This document shows, one piece after another, positions 33,587-55,548 of a stretch of DNA of 64,000 nt. The DNA comes from Pontederia crassipes (Eukaryota; Streptophyta; Magnoliopsida; Commelinales; Pontederiaceae). Under the pieces are notes generated by a model. The model was not told where the DNA came from. It did not search any database and saw nothing but the letters and a program-made list of their open reading frames with translations. The translations under genes and the position numbers were made by a program. Within the stretch, counting starts at the first letter, position 1. Each line of letters starts with the position of its first letter. The DNA lies in assembly GCA_030549335.1 (NCBI GenBank), contig CM060198.1, positions 49,875,353 to 49,939,352 on the forward strand. The letters run 5' to 3'.

Positions 33587-36097
33587 TATTACAACAAAAC
33601 TAACATTTAGGGACTATAATATAGGTATCAATCAGTTTTAAGTCCTCGAAAAATATTTATTTGGGCCCAATGAGAAAGTGGATCCAAATTTCTCACATTT
33701 TTAGAGACAAAAATAGAATTTGTGTCTAATGCAAATGTTATAGGGACCAATTATGATATTGATGCCAAATAATTCTACATAAGCACTTATTTTATGGGCC
33801 AATCATAGTCTTGGTCCTGAAAAATAAGTTGTAGGGATTGATTTGAGTGGTCCCAAAAGATTTGATTTTTTTAATTTGTTCCAATGTCTTGACCTTATGT
33901 TTCCGGCGCCTCATCTTTTTTTCCCCTTTTGTTCTTCTCTAACTCATGCATTCCCTCCCATCTCTCTTTGTCTTTTCCTGTCTCCATGCCGATCGTCTCC
34001 TCGTTGTCCCGCTTGTCCTCATGTCATCGGGCGCCCCTCACTCCCGTCGGCATCCTCATCGTCGGATGCTCTAATGTCGCCATGACTTTGGATTCGCGGT
34101 GCCTTCTTCACACAATCTGCTTCCATGATTCAAGGCAAGGTCTTCCATGGCTCCATTTATCATGAGGTTTTTGTGCCATTGCAGTTTACTTTTGGTAGTT
34201 CATTCGTTCTAATCCATCTTTCTTGTCGTGACTCAGTGAAGGCGGCAGAACATACCGAGTAGGAACATTCGAGGGATCAAAGTTTGATACTCTCATATGT
34301 GTTGATTACCTTATTATTTATCTCATTGTTTTTGGGTTTTTATGGAGATTTCATTTGCTGCCATTTTGAAGGAGTGTCAGTGGACATACATATCCGTGTG
34401 GACACTACAACATTTTACAAGTGAGCGATTACAAGAGCAGCACTATTCCTTGACTGCTACCGCTACTTGGTACTTGCAACATACTTCCTTCACTCATTTT
34501 TTAGTAATGCAACAGTATCCATGTTAATTGTCTATAGAATTGTGATCGTTTTGAACTTTACAAACATGCATATTATGGAGAGAGCGGATGGGTGCATGAG
34601 GATGCTAAAGCAAATTATGTGATTACACGGATTCCTATTTCTCAATGATATTTCATGATCGAGACAATTGGCTGAATCCCGTGAAACCTTTTCATAGAAG
34701 TTCATTGATATCTTATTTTTATAAAGCAAATCGACTTCGATTCTTGAATGATCCAAATCACTTCTGGTTCTATTGTAACAAAAGATTCCCCTTTTATGTG
34801 GAAAGGACCAGTCCTAATAATGATGATCTTACATATGGACAATTCCTCACTATCTTGTTCATTCGCAATAAAATATTTTCTTTGTGCGTCGGTAAAAAAA
34901 ACATATTCTTTTGGAAAGAGAGTCTATTTCACCAATCGAGTCACCGGTATTTGACATATTCATACCTAACGATTTTCCACAAAGTGGTGATGAAACGTAT
35001 AACTTGTACAAATCTTTCCATTTTCCAATTCGGTCCGATCCATTCGTTCATAGAGCTATTTACTCGATCGCAGACATTAAACATTATATTGTGTTTTCAT
35101 TTACATTTTTATGTTATGCAGTTGGGGTTAATTATTTTTATTGTTGTAGAAAAAATGATAGACCTTCAAATGGAAATGGAACTTGAGGGAGAATCTTCAA
35201 TTAACGATAATGAAATATGTAGCCAAGTTCTTGGCACAAGATCCAAATATGTATGTGGATATAGGTGAGGTCCTAAACCCCCTAGACGTGAAGGAGGGAT
35301 TGTGATAGAGCAAGAGCATAATCATTTGCAGGAGGAATTAGTCACAACAAAGGAAGAATTAGTTAATACAAAGAATGAGTTAGCTATCACTAAGGATTTA
35401 GTTGCCATTGAAGACAAGAAGCTAGCTCTTCAAGATAAGAGAATTGAATGGCTCACTCAAAATCTAATGGGTGGATGACGACTTCGGATGACATAGAAGA
35501 AAGTGTTTCTTAATATGAATATTTACACTTTGAATTTGTAGTAGATATTTTAGTTAAAGATGTTGAATGACACTTTTCATATTTTTTATGCATTACTTTT
35601 AAATTTTATGGTGTCTTGGATGAGATTTTTTATTTATTAATATGATGTTTTGTGGCTGGAATCTTTATTTCATCTTAATTTTAATTGGCTAATGTTTATG
35701 CATTTATAAACCTATATATGAGCTACTAGTACATTGTTGGAGCCAAATATGTAATGGGGATACGCTTGTTGTTTATTATAAGCATGCTATTAGGGACCAA
35801 TCTCTAGGTTGCTAAAAGTATGTTATTATGAACCAATTTTTTGGTGTCAACTATTTTCTTTTTTGCTGCCAAAAGTGATTATTAGGGACCATTGTATGAT
35901 CTTAGGGGACCAATAGTTTAGTGTCTAAAAGTGATACTTTTGGGACCCAACAAAAATTTTTTGTTCCTAAAATTTTTAAAGATCAACTTTTAGGAACTAA
36001 GGAGAGCCAAAAAATTTGTCCCAAGAAGAACTTTATCCAAAATTGATGACTTTGGAACCAAAATTTGTTATCCTTATAAACACTTTGTGTTCTAGTG
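33587..36097 (+). mobile_element. CACTA (En/Spm) element, 2.5 kb, TSD ATA
   Basis: The right end is TTCTAGTG and the left end TATTACAACAAAACTAACA. The two termini agree as imperfect inverted repeats once two C-to-T changes at the left tip (CACTA to TATTA) are allowed. ATA flanks both sides (33584-33586 and 36098-36100), a 3-bp target duplication as CACTA elements make. Subterminal words such as TAGGGACCAAT recur in both ends (33610-33840 and 35780-36060). It contains a broken accessory-protein gene and no recognisable TNPD-type transposase. Confidence 0.8.
35130..35478 (+). pseudogene. Carboxy-terminal part of a plant CACTA TNP1/Ptta-type protein
   Basis: The frame reads [13 protein letters not shown], then a TGA stop (35266-35268), then GPKPPRREGG and a charged coiled-coil tail (HLQEELVTTKEELVNTKNEL...) ending at a second stop near 35478. 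The LGxRSxYVxGxGxGPKPP segment followed by a coiled coil is characteristic of the plant En/Spm-type accessory transposase family, which binds subterminal repeats. The in-frame stop falls inside the conserved motif, so this copy is defective. The open frame extends to 34645, but I cannot match that part. Confidence 0.65.
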
Positions 36098-36100
36098 ATA

Positions 36101-37105
36101 ATATTTGGAGCAACAATATTTTCCTTTTCTATGATTTCAAATAAGTTGATGAGAGCGAAAGATGATATATAGAAAATGTGTAAAGTACTCTTTATCAGTT
36201 CTCCTCTCAACATATATTGAACTATAAAATTCAACAATATAGTTTGTTTTGCATTGTTTCTCCATATTTTTAATTTATTACAATGTCATTAGAAATCAAT
36301 GGTACATCACTTCCACTTATGACATATGAAGTTAACATTTTAAAACATTGACCACACTTATATGAATATATCTATCTTGATCAAAACATGTGTCAAGATG
36401 AGATTACATATATGTCCAATAATAAAACTCATACAAATAAAATATGGCATCATAAAAAACTCCAAGCTCGTGGCATCATAAAACATTTGACATATCAAAA
36501 GTCTCAAGTAGACAATAAAAAACAATCAAATAGATCTACATGCTCAAATGAGCCATCATAGATGACCTTAATTTCCTAATCATATTTCTCCTCCTTGGAC
36601 ATCATCAAAATGTGGAATAAAAAAATCCCCCCCCCCCCAAAATAAAAAAATGCCTAAAACTAAGCTTTGAGGGCATCATCGGTAGTGCATCATTAGTATC
36701 CTCATATGGTGTAGTGTCAAAACCTTAAACGTGAATATAAATAAAAAATTATCATGAGTGCTTCGTTGCCCAATCTTCATCCTGTCAATGCTAGTGACCA
36801 AGCAATCCCACTCAGCACATCAGGCCTAATGTAAGCAATAAAATTTGAACCCCACTTAGACATGGTTGGAGATTCATGTGCCATTAGTGGTTAATAACTT
36901 CAGGCGTGAGCAGTTATTGCAACAAAAAATGCTGCGAAATAACGCCAACAATGTAGTGGCTGCTGACCGTGCAAAAAAACAATGCTCAGAGTAAGTCTAA
37001 GTAAACAGGATGGTTTTTATCGTCCTTCTTTGTAAGAATCCATTCATCATCCCTATAGTGTAGACGGCCACTAACATTGATATTAGTTTGAAGCTCAGTG
37101 ATAAC
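36101..37105. other. AT-rich intergenic DNA, nothing recognised
   Basis: No gene, RNA or delimited repeat was recognised. A short poly-C tract lies at 36628-36639. Confidence 0.55.
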
Positions 37106-39953
37106 TGTCACGACCCCGATTTAACCCACGAGTTAAACCAGAGTTTGCGATTCATTACGAACGATCAAATAAAATTATGAAAAATGTGGAAACGTGATGT
37201 AATTTACTCTTCTTTTATAGCATAAGAGTAAAAACATATCATTAAATAAATTACACAATATGTGATCATTTCAGAGCAAACTGATACATCTTAAATCGTA
37301 CATTTGACAAAATGACTTTATTTTTAATACAACTTATTTTGATATAAATAATAGACACGACTAGCTCTCTCGACATCTTAATAGAAATATACAAGAGACA
37401 TAAATTCTCTCATCATACCACTAAGGATGTTATAGAATCCTTTTATGACTATCACCTCACACGATTCCTAACGAGCTATATGAATCTGAAAAATATTAGA
37501 AACAACATTATGAGCAAAAATAGCTCAGTAAGTTGATAACTCATAAGCTATGAGTTACCATCTAATAAATTGGGAAGACATAAAAATACAAGCATTAATT
37601 ATAATATCAAAATCAATATTTTCATACATTTAATAAGTACATATATAATATTCCAATCGAAATCATCACACCCAATTTATAATCATAGTCATTTAAACAT
37701 ATCAAACATGTGTATGCAATGCAACACTCTCATATGTATGCACGGATCAACAACTGGCTAGTGATCAGTAGATGCAATGCAACACTCTGATCAACAACTG
37801 GCTAGTGATCAGTAGATGGACTCTAGAGATGGCTCTCATTGTGATCAACGATGTAGCACTTAGCTCCATTCTACATCATCCCTGTCGAGGAACAAATCAT
37901 ATAGCGATATATGGACTCTAGATGTGGCCCCTACGGATTCTAGAGGTGGCTCCCATCGTGACTACTCACAATGTGGCACTTAGCTTCGCATGACACTTAG
38001 CTCCAGTCTATCTCGTCCCATTCAGAATGATGAATTGGACTCTAGAGGTGGCTCCCATCGTGATCAGCGATATAGCACTTAGCTCCAACCATCATATATG
38101 CAAATGCAAGCAGATGTCGATGTATGATTCATCACATGACCATCATATTTCGAATATCAAAAGATGAATCATATCAAATACCATTTCAAACCGAACAAGA
38201 TTGCACTTCTCACAATCCATTCATACATATCACATATGCTTTTCAAATGTGCAATCATATAATCATTCATATATACTTTTCATAATTGCATTTCTTGAAA
38301 TCAATTCATAACATATCCAAAACATATTCAATAGTATCATAATCAATATCATATCAAATCCAAAAGAGGTGAATACATAGAGTAGGAGAAACCAACTTAC
38401 CTATAAGAGCTACCAAAAGATTTTTCCTTTCATCTTTCACTACTTTACTCTTGTACTCCTATACAATAATAATAAGAACACATCACTTCTATAATCTGAA
38501 CACAAACCTATCACACATGAAACATAATTAATTGAAGAGGTACATAACCCTTAAATATTTACTCTCATAACTTGAATAACTATTTATCACAAGAGTTGGT
38601 CTACTATTAAGACAGATTGTATACATAATAAAAGAAAATTCGTACTTGTTTGAATTGATAACCAAATTTGTTCATTACAATTTTGCTTACATCCTGGTTG
38701 CTAATATATTAATCTATAAAAGTTTCCAATCTTATTTCATTGTGATTTGTTCACAGGAAAATCAACATTCAACCTAACTTTTATTTTGTTTCTATGTTCT
38801 GACAGACTGAGTGAGCTTATTTTATTATTCATATAAAATAAAAAACATTCCCTTTTATCATAATTTTAATTTTTTCAAATAGTAGACGTCATAAGGTGCA
38901 ACTCATAAAATTACCTAAATTTATATCTATTTGTACTGAGCACAATAAATTTAACCAATACTAGTATAATTTACCCTAAGTTCCATCCTGACAGAAAGGA
39001 TCATATAGAATGATAAATTAATAACTTTCTGTAGACATAATATTTTTCAATGATTCTAGTTGGAAACACATGCTAACTTCTGTACTCTAAGGATCATTAA
39101 ATATCAATTTATATGATTACATAACCAATTTAATACCTAATTTGCAATCTGGACTAACAACTTTATTAAATAGTATGATAGACCTTTAATCCTGATGGCA
39201 TAACTTTCGTTTCATAACTCCTATTAATATGATTCCAAATCTCATGTAAACTAGATCGGAGATTATTCTATATGTTAAATTTCATAATTTTTAAGGACGA
39301 ATTGATAGGAAAGAAAATCTTAGGAAGAACACCATAAGTCTAAGGTTAGAATCTTCACCTTTAATGATCTTCCTTGCCGAATTTTCTTCAACGTCTATGA
39401 AAGGAGTCGCAGTCTGAAAGTTTTTGTTGTTGTCTAGAGAGAAGGATAAGACCATAAGAATTTTTTTCAGATTTTTAGCAGTTTGCATGTCAAGAGTTGA
39501 AATTCTTGTCCAATTAAAATTTAACATTCAAAATCACTAATTTTATCCCTAGTTGATATTAATTAGTATAATATAATTCTTATAATTTATTCACATATTT
39601 TATATGTTAATTTTTGTTAGACACACTATATATTTTCATATGCCACTTGGCGACATTTGATTGGTCCACTTAAATCTAATCTTAACAAATCACATGCATA
39701 GTTAATCATAAGAGAATATACTTTATCATAATATGATTATTAAACTTTAATACTTTAATTAAATTTTATAAATTCTTATTATATCACTACGTGACATTAC
39801 AACATATACTACAACACATATATTCAATTAATTATAGGCATATAATATAGAATCCAATATGGATTAGATCATGAATATTACATATATGACTCAAATTAAG
39901 GAATAATTAACAACACCACTCTAAAGAAAAATATGAGTGAGGAATGTGTCACA
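37106..39953. mobile_element. Probable Ty3/gypsy solo LTR
   Basis: It starts TGTCACGACCCCGATT and ends GAATGTGTCACA, with TG...CA inside an inverted TGTCAC/GTGTCACA terminus. TGTNACRNCCC starts are common in plant gypsy LTRs. An internal minisatellite (37790-38100) repeats GGACTCTAGAGGTGGCTC, CATCGTGATCA and GTAGCACTTAGCTCC about four times, and GATCAACAACTGGCTAGTG is duplicated at 37747 and 37788. It has no pol or gag. The flanks (ATAAC/GTAAA) do not give a clear target duplication. Confidence 0.55.
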
Positions 39954-41245
39954 GTAAAGGGCTTTGTGCTTTTAATTTTGTCGGAAAAATCTTATCAAAA
40001 TTCACTAGAAAATATTCATTTAGAAAAGGATAATATGGAAAATATCTATATTCATATAATGGCCATGTCATAGAAATAGTAGATGACCAATGATACGATA
40101 GGCGGCAAGAAGGATTGTGACCCATTTCAATGGAAAGGTCTCAACCTTGCCTCAAAGACCACAACAATAGCCTTAGTCATCTCAATGTAAAAGAGCTAAC
40201 TATGGGTAGTAATATTCTCCGATTTGGTGGAAGGAACACCAAGTACTCAAGAAATCGCTTTACGATCAAGCTTAAGATTACAACCTAGGATTCTAGATTT
40301 GGCATAAGTGCATATATTTGAATAGGTCATGTTGGTGTAAAAGAGTCTAACCAACCGAATATAAACTTTCTCGTTTAAATTGACAAGGGAAGTCACCTTA
40401 TGGCAATTAAAAATACGTAAGGGATTCCCAATACATTTTAATGCCACGTGCAACATCTTGAGGAGCAAAACATTTCTCAAATGTCAAGGAAACAATGGTA
40501 CTCGATAAAATATTTGGATCATGGAAGATGTGTGGAGTAAGATCTAATGAAGAGCCTGACTCACTTTGCTTCCTTAGAGGCCAAGAAGGGTCCTTGGGAA
40601 CTTTGATAGATGCCTAATGCAACTCATCATAGGCAAAATATATCTAAAAGAAGAAGGTGTGCACTATAATGATATATAATATTTGAGACACTAGAGGATT
40701 GGAAGATGAAAGATAATCTCATGCACATTCACATGGATCAAAGGTAATGTTGTGGTGAAGCACACAAGGAATTTTCACCATTCAAGAACAAATAGGAGAT
40801 TAACCGACCAAATAGTAAAATATGTGATAGGAAACAAATTGAGAGGAAGAGATGAGAGAACAAGGTCATCATCAAGGGAATGAATGGAGATTATCAAAGA
40901 TGACCAAAGATGTTCACTGACACCATGTGGAGAGGGAGAGTTCAACCTTCTTTCTATACGTAGTTTGGAGTGCATGTCCTCTATTATCAGTGGTCGACCA
41001 CTTTAGAGTTGTAGAAAGCCACAACTAATAGTGAGACATTCATAATATTAGTGGCCACATGGTTTGTAGCCTATGATGCTATCACCTTATAAACAGACAT
41101 TTGTTTCATGACATGGATGATGCCTACTTTGAAAACTTTTACACTAATAATTTCAAATGATTTTGAGCGTTTGATTGTGCGATATAATTCTATGTTTCAA
41201 TTCAGTTCATAAATTATTCTTGCATAACCAAATTATTTATGTTAT
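39954..41245 (-). pseudogene. Relic of a plant transposon-type protein (about 40050-40560)
   Basis: The minus-strand reading around 40247-40480, continuing in both directions through stops, includes YIRLVRLFYTNMTYSN and LKLDRKAIS followed by VLGVPS. This arrangement recalls the amino-terminal part of Athila-type ORF1 ('putative plant transposon protein'). Similarity is weak and frames are broken. The rest of the interval holds nothing I recognise. Confidence 0.35.
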
Positions 41246-41800
41246 AATTTGAGTAGTGGTCAAGCTCCTAACATTCCATGTTTGGATGAAGCATTCAAAA
41301 TTTGTCTTTACTCAAAGGTCTTGTAAAAATATTGGCAAATTGAACTTTAATAGATACATACTCAATGACAATGTCCTTTAGATTCACATGCTCTCTAATA
41401 AAAGAATATCTCAAATCAATGTGTTTGGTTCTTAAACTTTTAGTCATTTTTATAGCACTTGTATTATCACACTTCATGGGAACAAGTTACAACATAATCA
41501 TTGATTTACTCATCATACTTTTTTGCAACAACTATTAACAGTTATATACTCAGCCTTGGCGATAGAAAATTATGAAGTTTTGCATCTTAGTTTATAAGAT
41601 GCGAGAGCTACCAAGAAAGTAACACATCTCATTTATGATTTTCCTATCAACTTTAAGCTTGACTATTCATGTAAGAATGTAGATAAAAAAGATGTGTTCC
41701 TATCATACCAACTGCCCAGATCATATGTACACTTTAAATAACATATGATTTGCTTAACAATAATAAAATATGACTTTTTAGGTGAAGATTAAAATTTAAC
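41246..41800 (-). pseudogene. Ty1/Copia RNase H relic
   Basis: On the minus strand, after stop-ridden sequence with an SW and AEY-like region, comes VKCDNTSAIKMTKSLRTKHI, then SFIREHVNLKDI and FTRPLSKDKF followed by KLGMLGA and a stop near 41250. This is the standard end of Copia pol (the DNxSAI...RTKHIDxRYxFIR...ADIFTKPL pattern). It is heavily degraded upstream. It belongs to a different, more diverged lineage from the pol at 9-14 kb. Confidence 0.8.
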
Positions 41801-44100
41801 ACACAAGTATACACTAAACATGGGATCTAAAGGTCGTTAAGTAAAGGAGTGACAAGGTTCATTTATGATAGTGTGGAAATGACATAAATGAGCAATAGGT
41901 AGTGTTTTTCATTTTTGTGCCTATCCACATATCAAGGGTGTGAGAACCCACATGCAATTTTGTGAATTTTGAGATCTATTATGAGATTAGAACTAAGTAT
42001 TCAAACTAAAGAGACTAACAATTAATGAGAGATAGAGATAACTAAGAGACTACAATTAATAGAAAAAAAACTAACCTTATTGTATTCTTTTTGTAATTTT
42101 AAGTGAATTGATTTCATCAAAGAAAATGTCTAATACAAATATAAGTGTAGACAAAAATCAATGGGAAATATAGTCTCGAAACTAGTTTCGTTACGTTCAC
42201 ATGCATTGGATTTAGTCATTCATCACATGTCTAAATATCAACGCTTAAACCCTGGTCAACTATTAAACTCTCGTCACAATAATATAACCAAGGGAGTTAA
42301 TCCAACTACTTTTGTAAATTGAATCAATAGCAAGAAAGGAAATCCCTCTCAATGTCTTCCTCGTATACTTTTGCATGAAGCTCAACAGTCATATTCACCA
42401 ACACATCTCAAATGGTGCACATTATAATGTGGTTCTAAGAAATTCAATCTCTATATGCTATCAAATAGAAGTGACCACTTAGTTAAATCCTCAAACAGAT
42501 TAACCCTCTCTCAAGATGACTGATAACATAAATTGGGAGCATACTTAGAACAATGTATCAAAAGTAAGAGTCAAATAAACAAGTGAATATTGATATTGAA
42601 TTCAAAAACCAAAGTATCTAAATTCATACATGCAAATGAGCTACACTCATTCTAAAACTACTACATCAAGATTATAAAACACATCATAACAAGATAGAGT
42701 TTCATCACTATGGAATGACTATAAATAAAAAGGAAGAACCATGCTTAATTCAATGGAATGATGCAATTCCCCCCACCCCCCCCCCCCCCTCCTTTTAATG
42801 TTATTCTTGTGTCCTTTTATAATTCATTTTCATCATCCTACACGTGTCCGCTTTGTAGGATGATAGTTCTGTTCCTAAATAAATGATGCCCTACATGTCT
42901 CAAGCGGGGTTGTGATGACCTTGTTATAGGGGTGTGCTTTTTTCCTCAGCTTGTTCTCCTTCCAAAATTCTGAAAGAAAAATGTAGACAAGGCAACATCA
43001 TTTATGTAATGTCCAAAAGTAAAAATAAAAAAAAAGGAACCATAGACCCAACTTGGAAGCAACCCACCAACCAGCTACTAAAGCACCATAAAGGATACCC
43101 TAAAAACAACTTTACCTACTCCCACTCCCTCTAAAAAATCACATTTGACAATTGAGAAGAAAACCCTCATTCCCAACTATAGTAGCTCACTTACGCATTC
43201 CTCTCTTACTCCAACAGCTTCCAGCAACAACAACACACAAGGAAGAAGGGGGAGTTGAAGAAAGGTTTGGCCACCGTAGATAATAGGGAAGAAGATATTG
43301 ATTAGGGCTCATTAAGAAAAATATGTTGAGAGGATCCACCCCTAATCTAACCCTTAATGATGGTTATTGATTTGATATAAGACGGCATGCTAAGATTAGG
43401 GATTGTGTATGATGCCTTTCCATTGTTCTATCATTCCCTCATGGTCACTATTTTATTAATAGTGCTAGTTAGCAAACATGATTTATTTCAATAGTATTGA
43501 TTTTCTCACTGTAAATATTGTTTATCAAGTTAGAATGTGCTTGTTAGATATCGAAGTTGCACCTTATTCCACCATTAATTTTCACTATTTTATTGTGCTA
43601 AAAATGTTGTGACACAAATCTTATTATGACTAGTGTAAATGTATATTTCATATATTAGATAAATGCATGCTTTAGAGTTGCTTTATTATGAGTGTAAATG
43701 GGGGGAAAATCAAGTAACAATAGGGGAAACTCAATTGTTTCCCTTGGCACAGCCGTGACACCTGAGTATGGCAGCACGCGCCCCCACCCCCCCCCCCCCC
43801 CCCCTTAACGGTTGTTCCAATGGAGTGGAACGATTGTCACTCCAAATGTGTGCTGAAGATGGTGAAAAACCCGTCACTGGTGGAGTGGTCGTTACCGTAG
43901 CCATGTTCAAACATGAAGCCCAAGGCTAAGATTCCCAGCTCACTAACTATAATGACCGTGCCATGAGTTGGAATGGTTGTGACCAGCTTAAACCCACGAA
44001 AGATGGCCTTGGGGCGGTCGTTACCTGGTGACCTCACGATCGTTCCAGGCATAGTCATAATCGTGACTCTTCCAAGCATAGTCGTGACCAGTGCATATAT
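41801..44100. mobile_element. Possible diverged LTR with GTGACC/CCGTGA words
   Basis: The layout recalls the TGATGC LTRs: an AT-rich left part with short A-rich blocks, then a right part where AGCCGTGACACC, GACCGTGCCATGAG and CATAGTCGTGACCAG recur (43740-44095). Poly-C tracts sit at 42766-42790 and 43779-43804. No TSD or exact ends. Open frames here are not gene-like. Confidence 0.3.
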
Positions 44101-44942
44101 TTCTATTTGTCCACTTATAGACTATGATGTTTTGAAGACCTTAATAGGATTAAAATATGCAATATGTACTAAATGATTTTATGTATTAATGAATGTAATT
44201 AAAAGATGAATTTGATGAAAATGTCTTCTCGAAATCATCAAGGGAACTAAGTCTTCACTCACTAACATAAGCGAAGAGTTTCCAGGAGAACATCTTTACC
44301 AAAGAGGTGGGAGTTTCCAAATGGGACAAAGAAATTTCAGCCTAGCTAGTCATGATCGAGATTTAACATGGTCTTCTCAATCACTAAGATAAGAAACTTT
44401 CTAATTAAATATAGAAGATGAAAAGATGATATAGTCAAATAAGTTGATTAAGATGAAACATGAAGATGAAGATGATGACGTATGCATCAAAAGGATGTTA
44501 ATGGATGTTCCATTATCATATGATGTTATAATTAAAAATGTTAAAGCTAAGCAAAATAAGTTTATGATATGTTTTAGCATAATGTTTAATGATGTTATAT
44601 GATTATTTTATCTTGTTATGATGAATATTCACATGCCATATAGAATGTATATGTAGCTCGTAGCATACATGTTTCCTATTATTTATAATGTTGTAATGCA
44701 TATGTCATGACATGTAGAAATCATGTTATAGGTTATAACATGCATGGGACTCAACATACTCTAACGGAAAAAATTTTCTATACCCATGGATCTATGCCAG
44801 TACATAGGATACTTATCTCCGTGGTAGGAGCCTCATGACGAAGATGAATTGCACATGTGTCGGCTGGGCCGATGGTCGAAACTATCTTATGTTATTTTTA
44901 TTATGATGTTGAACTTCATACGTGAGTCATGTATGACATAAG
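44101..44942. other. AT-rich DNA without recognisable genes
   Basis: Rich in GATGAT/ATGATG words and without an ORF or repeat boundary that I can support. Confidence 0.5.
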
Positions 44943-46260
44943 TGTAACGCCCCCAAATCGCATCCACCATGTGGCAAAATACGCTTCGAGGATGCTACAG
45001 TTCATCCTTACGTATACATCATATTGACCAAAAGAAAGACTTTGACTGGTCAACAGAAAATAACGCCATAAATATGTGGATAACATCATCATGAAATATG
45101 CGAAAATTAATAAAGGAATCATCTTATGAGTCCTGAGAAAAACTCATCTAATACATCGTCATAATAACAAGAGAAGACAAACTAGAATATCAAGTAAATG
45201 ACTTAGGACACTCATGTTCTGCCACCATGAGCTCGATTTATCACCGTTGGCCTTTATAATCTGGTCTTACATTTAAGAACATACAGAGAAGAAACCTCCC
45301 TATGAGTTTTGTAACTCAGTATGAAAGTAAAATAAAAACAATCATAAGATCATGATACTAGACAAAAATCATATAGACATTATCATCATCATATAGGGAA
45401 TAAAGCTATGAACATAAAAGATTTATCAATCAAAGTATCATCTTCTTGAGATCATAAGATTAAGAATCAGGATAGATCATAATAAATCATCATAAAATGG
45501 AAAGAACCAATCATCATGATTATGAGGTTATCATCATATAAAGAATCATGAGAAATCATTATATGAACATAGATAATCATGAAGTGAACCATCTTTGTTA
45601 AAGCATATTAATAATAGGTCAATAACTCATGGAAAGATCATTACATGAGTGATAAAAGCCAATAATCATCGTAAAAAGATTTCATTGTTAATATGTTTCA
45701 TCTTCTTCATCATTTTTTTTGCGGAAATGAAAGGGGCAGCATTTATATTCTTTCTTCAAGTGGTTTTGTAGCTCGTTAGTTACTTGCAAATTTTGTTTCC
45801 TTATTTATCTTGTTCCTTAGTTTGAGCTCGGCAAAAATAGAGGTGGCACTGCATTTTAATTTGTTGCAAAGTTGCATGAACCATTTAATTCAGTGATATC
45901 GCAAGTGTTCTTGTTTAGATTGATAAAATAAATAGTAGAGAGGAACTAATAAAGGGTATTTAAATAAAATTAATTTATTTTATGATCAAGCAAAAAGAAT
46001 ACTATTTTCTCAATTAAAATAGATGAAGTTGGCGTCTGGAAATTAATTAAGATCCAACCGACGTGGGGGAGAAGGCAATGGATGGTGATGAGGGAGGGGG
46101 ACGATGAAACGTGTGTGATTGCGCGAGGAGATGCACCCGACGATGAAACGTGTCGCACGAGACGTGCACGTGGAGTGCTCCGGTTTACAGCATCCTTTTA
46201 TATAGGTCACACCCATGACACTCACCCAAGTAAAATAAAGGAAAACCATTAATCAATTAG
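44943..46260. mobile_element. Possible gypsy LTR fragment (TGTAACGCCCCC...)
   Basis: TGTAACGCCCCCAAATCGC is a typical gypsy LTR start and parallels TGTCACGACCCCG at 37106. The following AT-rich sequence has CATCATA-type words. A TATATAAAAGG box on the minus strand near 46196-46206 is the only promoter-like signal. The right end is not defined. Confidence 0.35.
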
Positions 46261-47108
46261 CATGATTATTTAATTATACATTACAATTATATTTAATATT
46301 TACTTGAAATCTAATTTACTTCACATCTAATATTAAATTTTTTTAATCAATCGTTCACGTATTAAAAATTGATTCAGAACTCAAGTAATCTAGTTTGATC
46401 GTCCCATCCCATTTTATATTTGATAATGCCAAATAAAATTTCTAACAAAAGTTTTCTCGATAAAAACTTGAATTTAAGGTCATTTAAATAAGAAATCGTT
46501 TTAACACTCCGCCCAATCGTTATTGATCACATCTAATATAAGGTATAAAGTGTCAATTTGTGACTTGAATTGTAGAAAGCGGTATCGAACAAAGTCAAAT
46601 TCAAATCGAGATAAAAATACAGAAGAATATACATACAGAGACGGACCTACATAGAACTTAGGAGAGGGTCCTGTTCTGCCCTCTAATTTTTAAATTTAAT
46701 TAATTAATTGTATATGATTATATGTAAAGTTTAAAGTTAAAAATCTATTTGGTCCCCTAAAATAATTTAGTATGTTCTGTTGGTGTAGTTGTTGAGGTTA
46801 TTGTTAGTTGATAGGTTCTAGATTCAAAATTTGGTCCCCCTTTATTTTCTCTTCTGGGGAATATAATCATGGAGATAATCGAATGAAACAATTTAGAAGT
46901 ATAAAACGTCAATTTCATAATTCAGAACGCGAGAATTAGTCGTAGTTTAAACAAACCTTGAGGTTTACGAGCCCACTTTTAAGTATTTAATGTAACCTTA
47001 TACATTTTGGGCCGACGAAGGCCGCCCAAACGCATATCAAAGCCCGTAGATCGTTTAATTAATAATTTATCTTTTTTGAACCTCACAAAGAAACCGATAG
47101 AGAGGGAA
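46261..47108 (+). promoter_or_regulatory. Upstream region of the SDR gene
   Basis: AT-rich without a recognised TE boundary. The bases just upstream of the ATG at 47109 (AACCGATAGAGAGGGAA) are a purine-rich plausible 5' leader. A short open reading frame starting at 47007 runs in frame into the gene, but its residues do not belong to the SDR family, so I prefer the ATG at 47109. No clear TATA box. Confidence 0.35.

Positions 47109-55548
<8,440 letters not shown>

Noticed and set aside
33843..34165. Two Ser/Pro-rich frames in the CACTA element
   Set aside because: Pyrimidine-rich non-coding composition explains them; no transposase motif.
35983..36237. 84-residue minus-strand frame across the CACTA right end
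   Set aside because: It crosses the transposon boundary and shows no known domain.
46600..46880. CAGAGACGGACCTACATAG as a possible hAT-type MITE end
   Set aside because: No complementary right end or 8-bp duplication was found.
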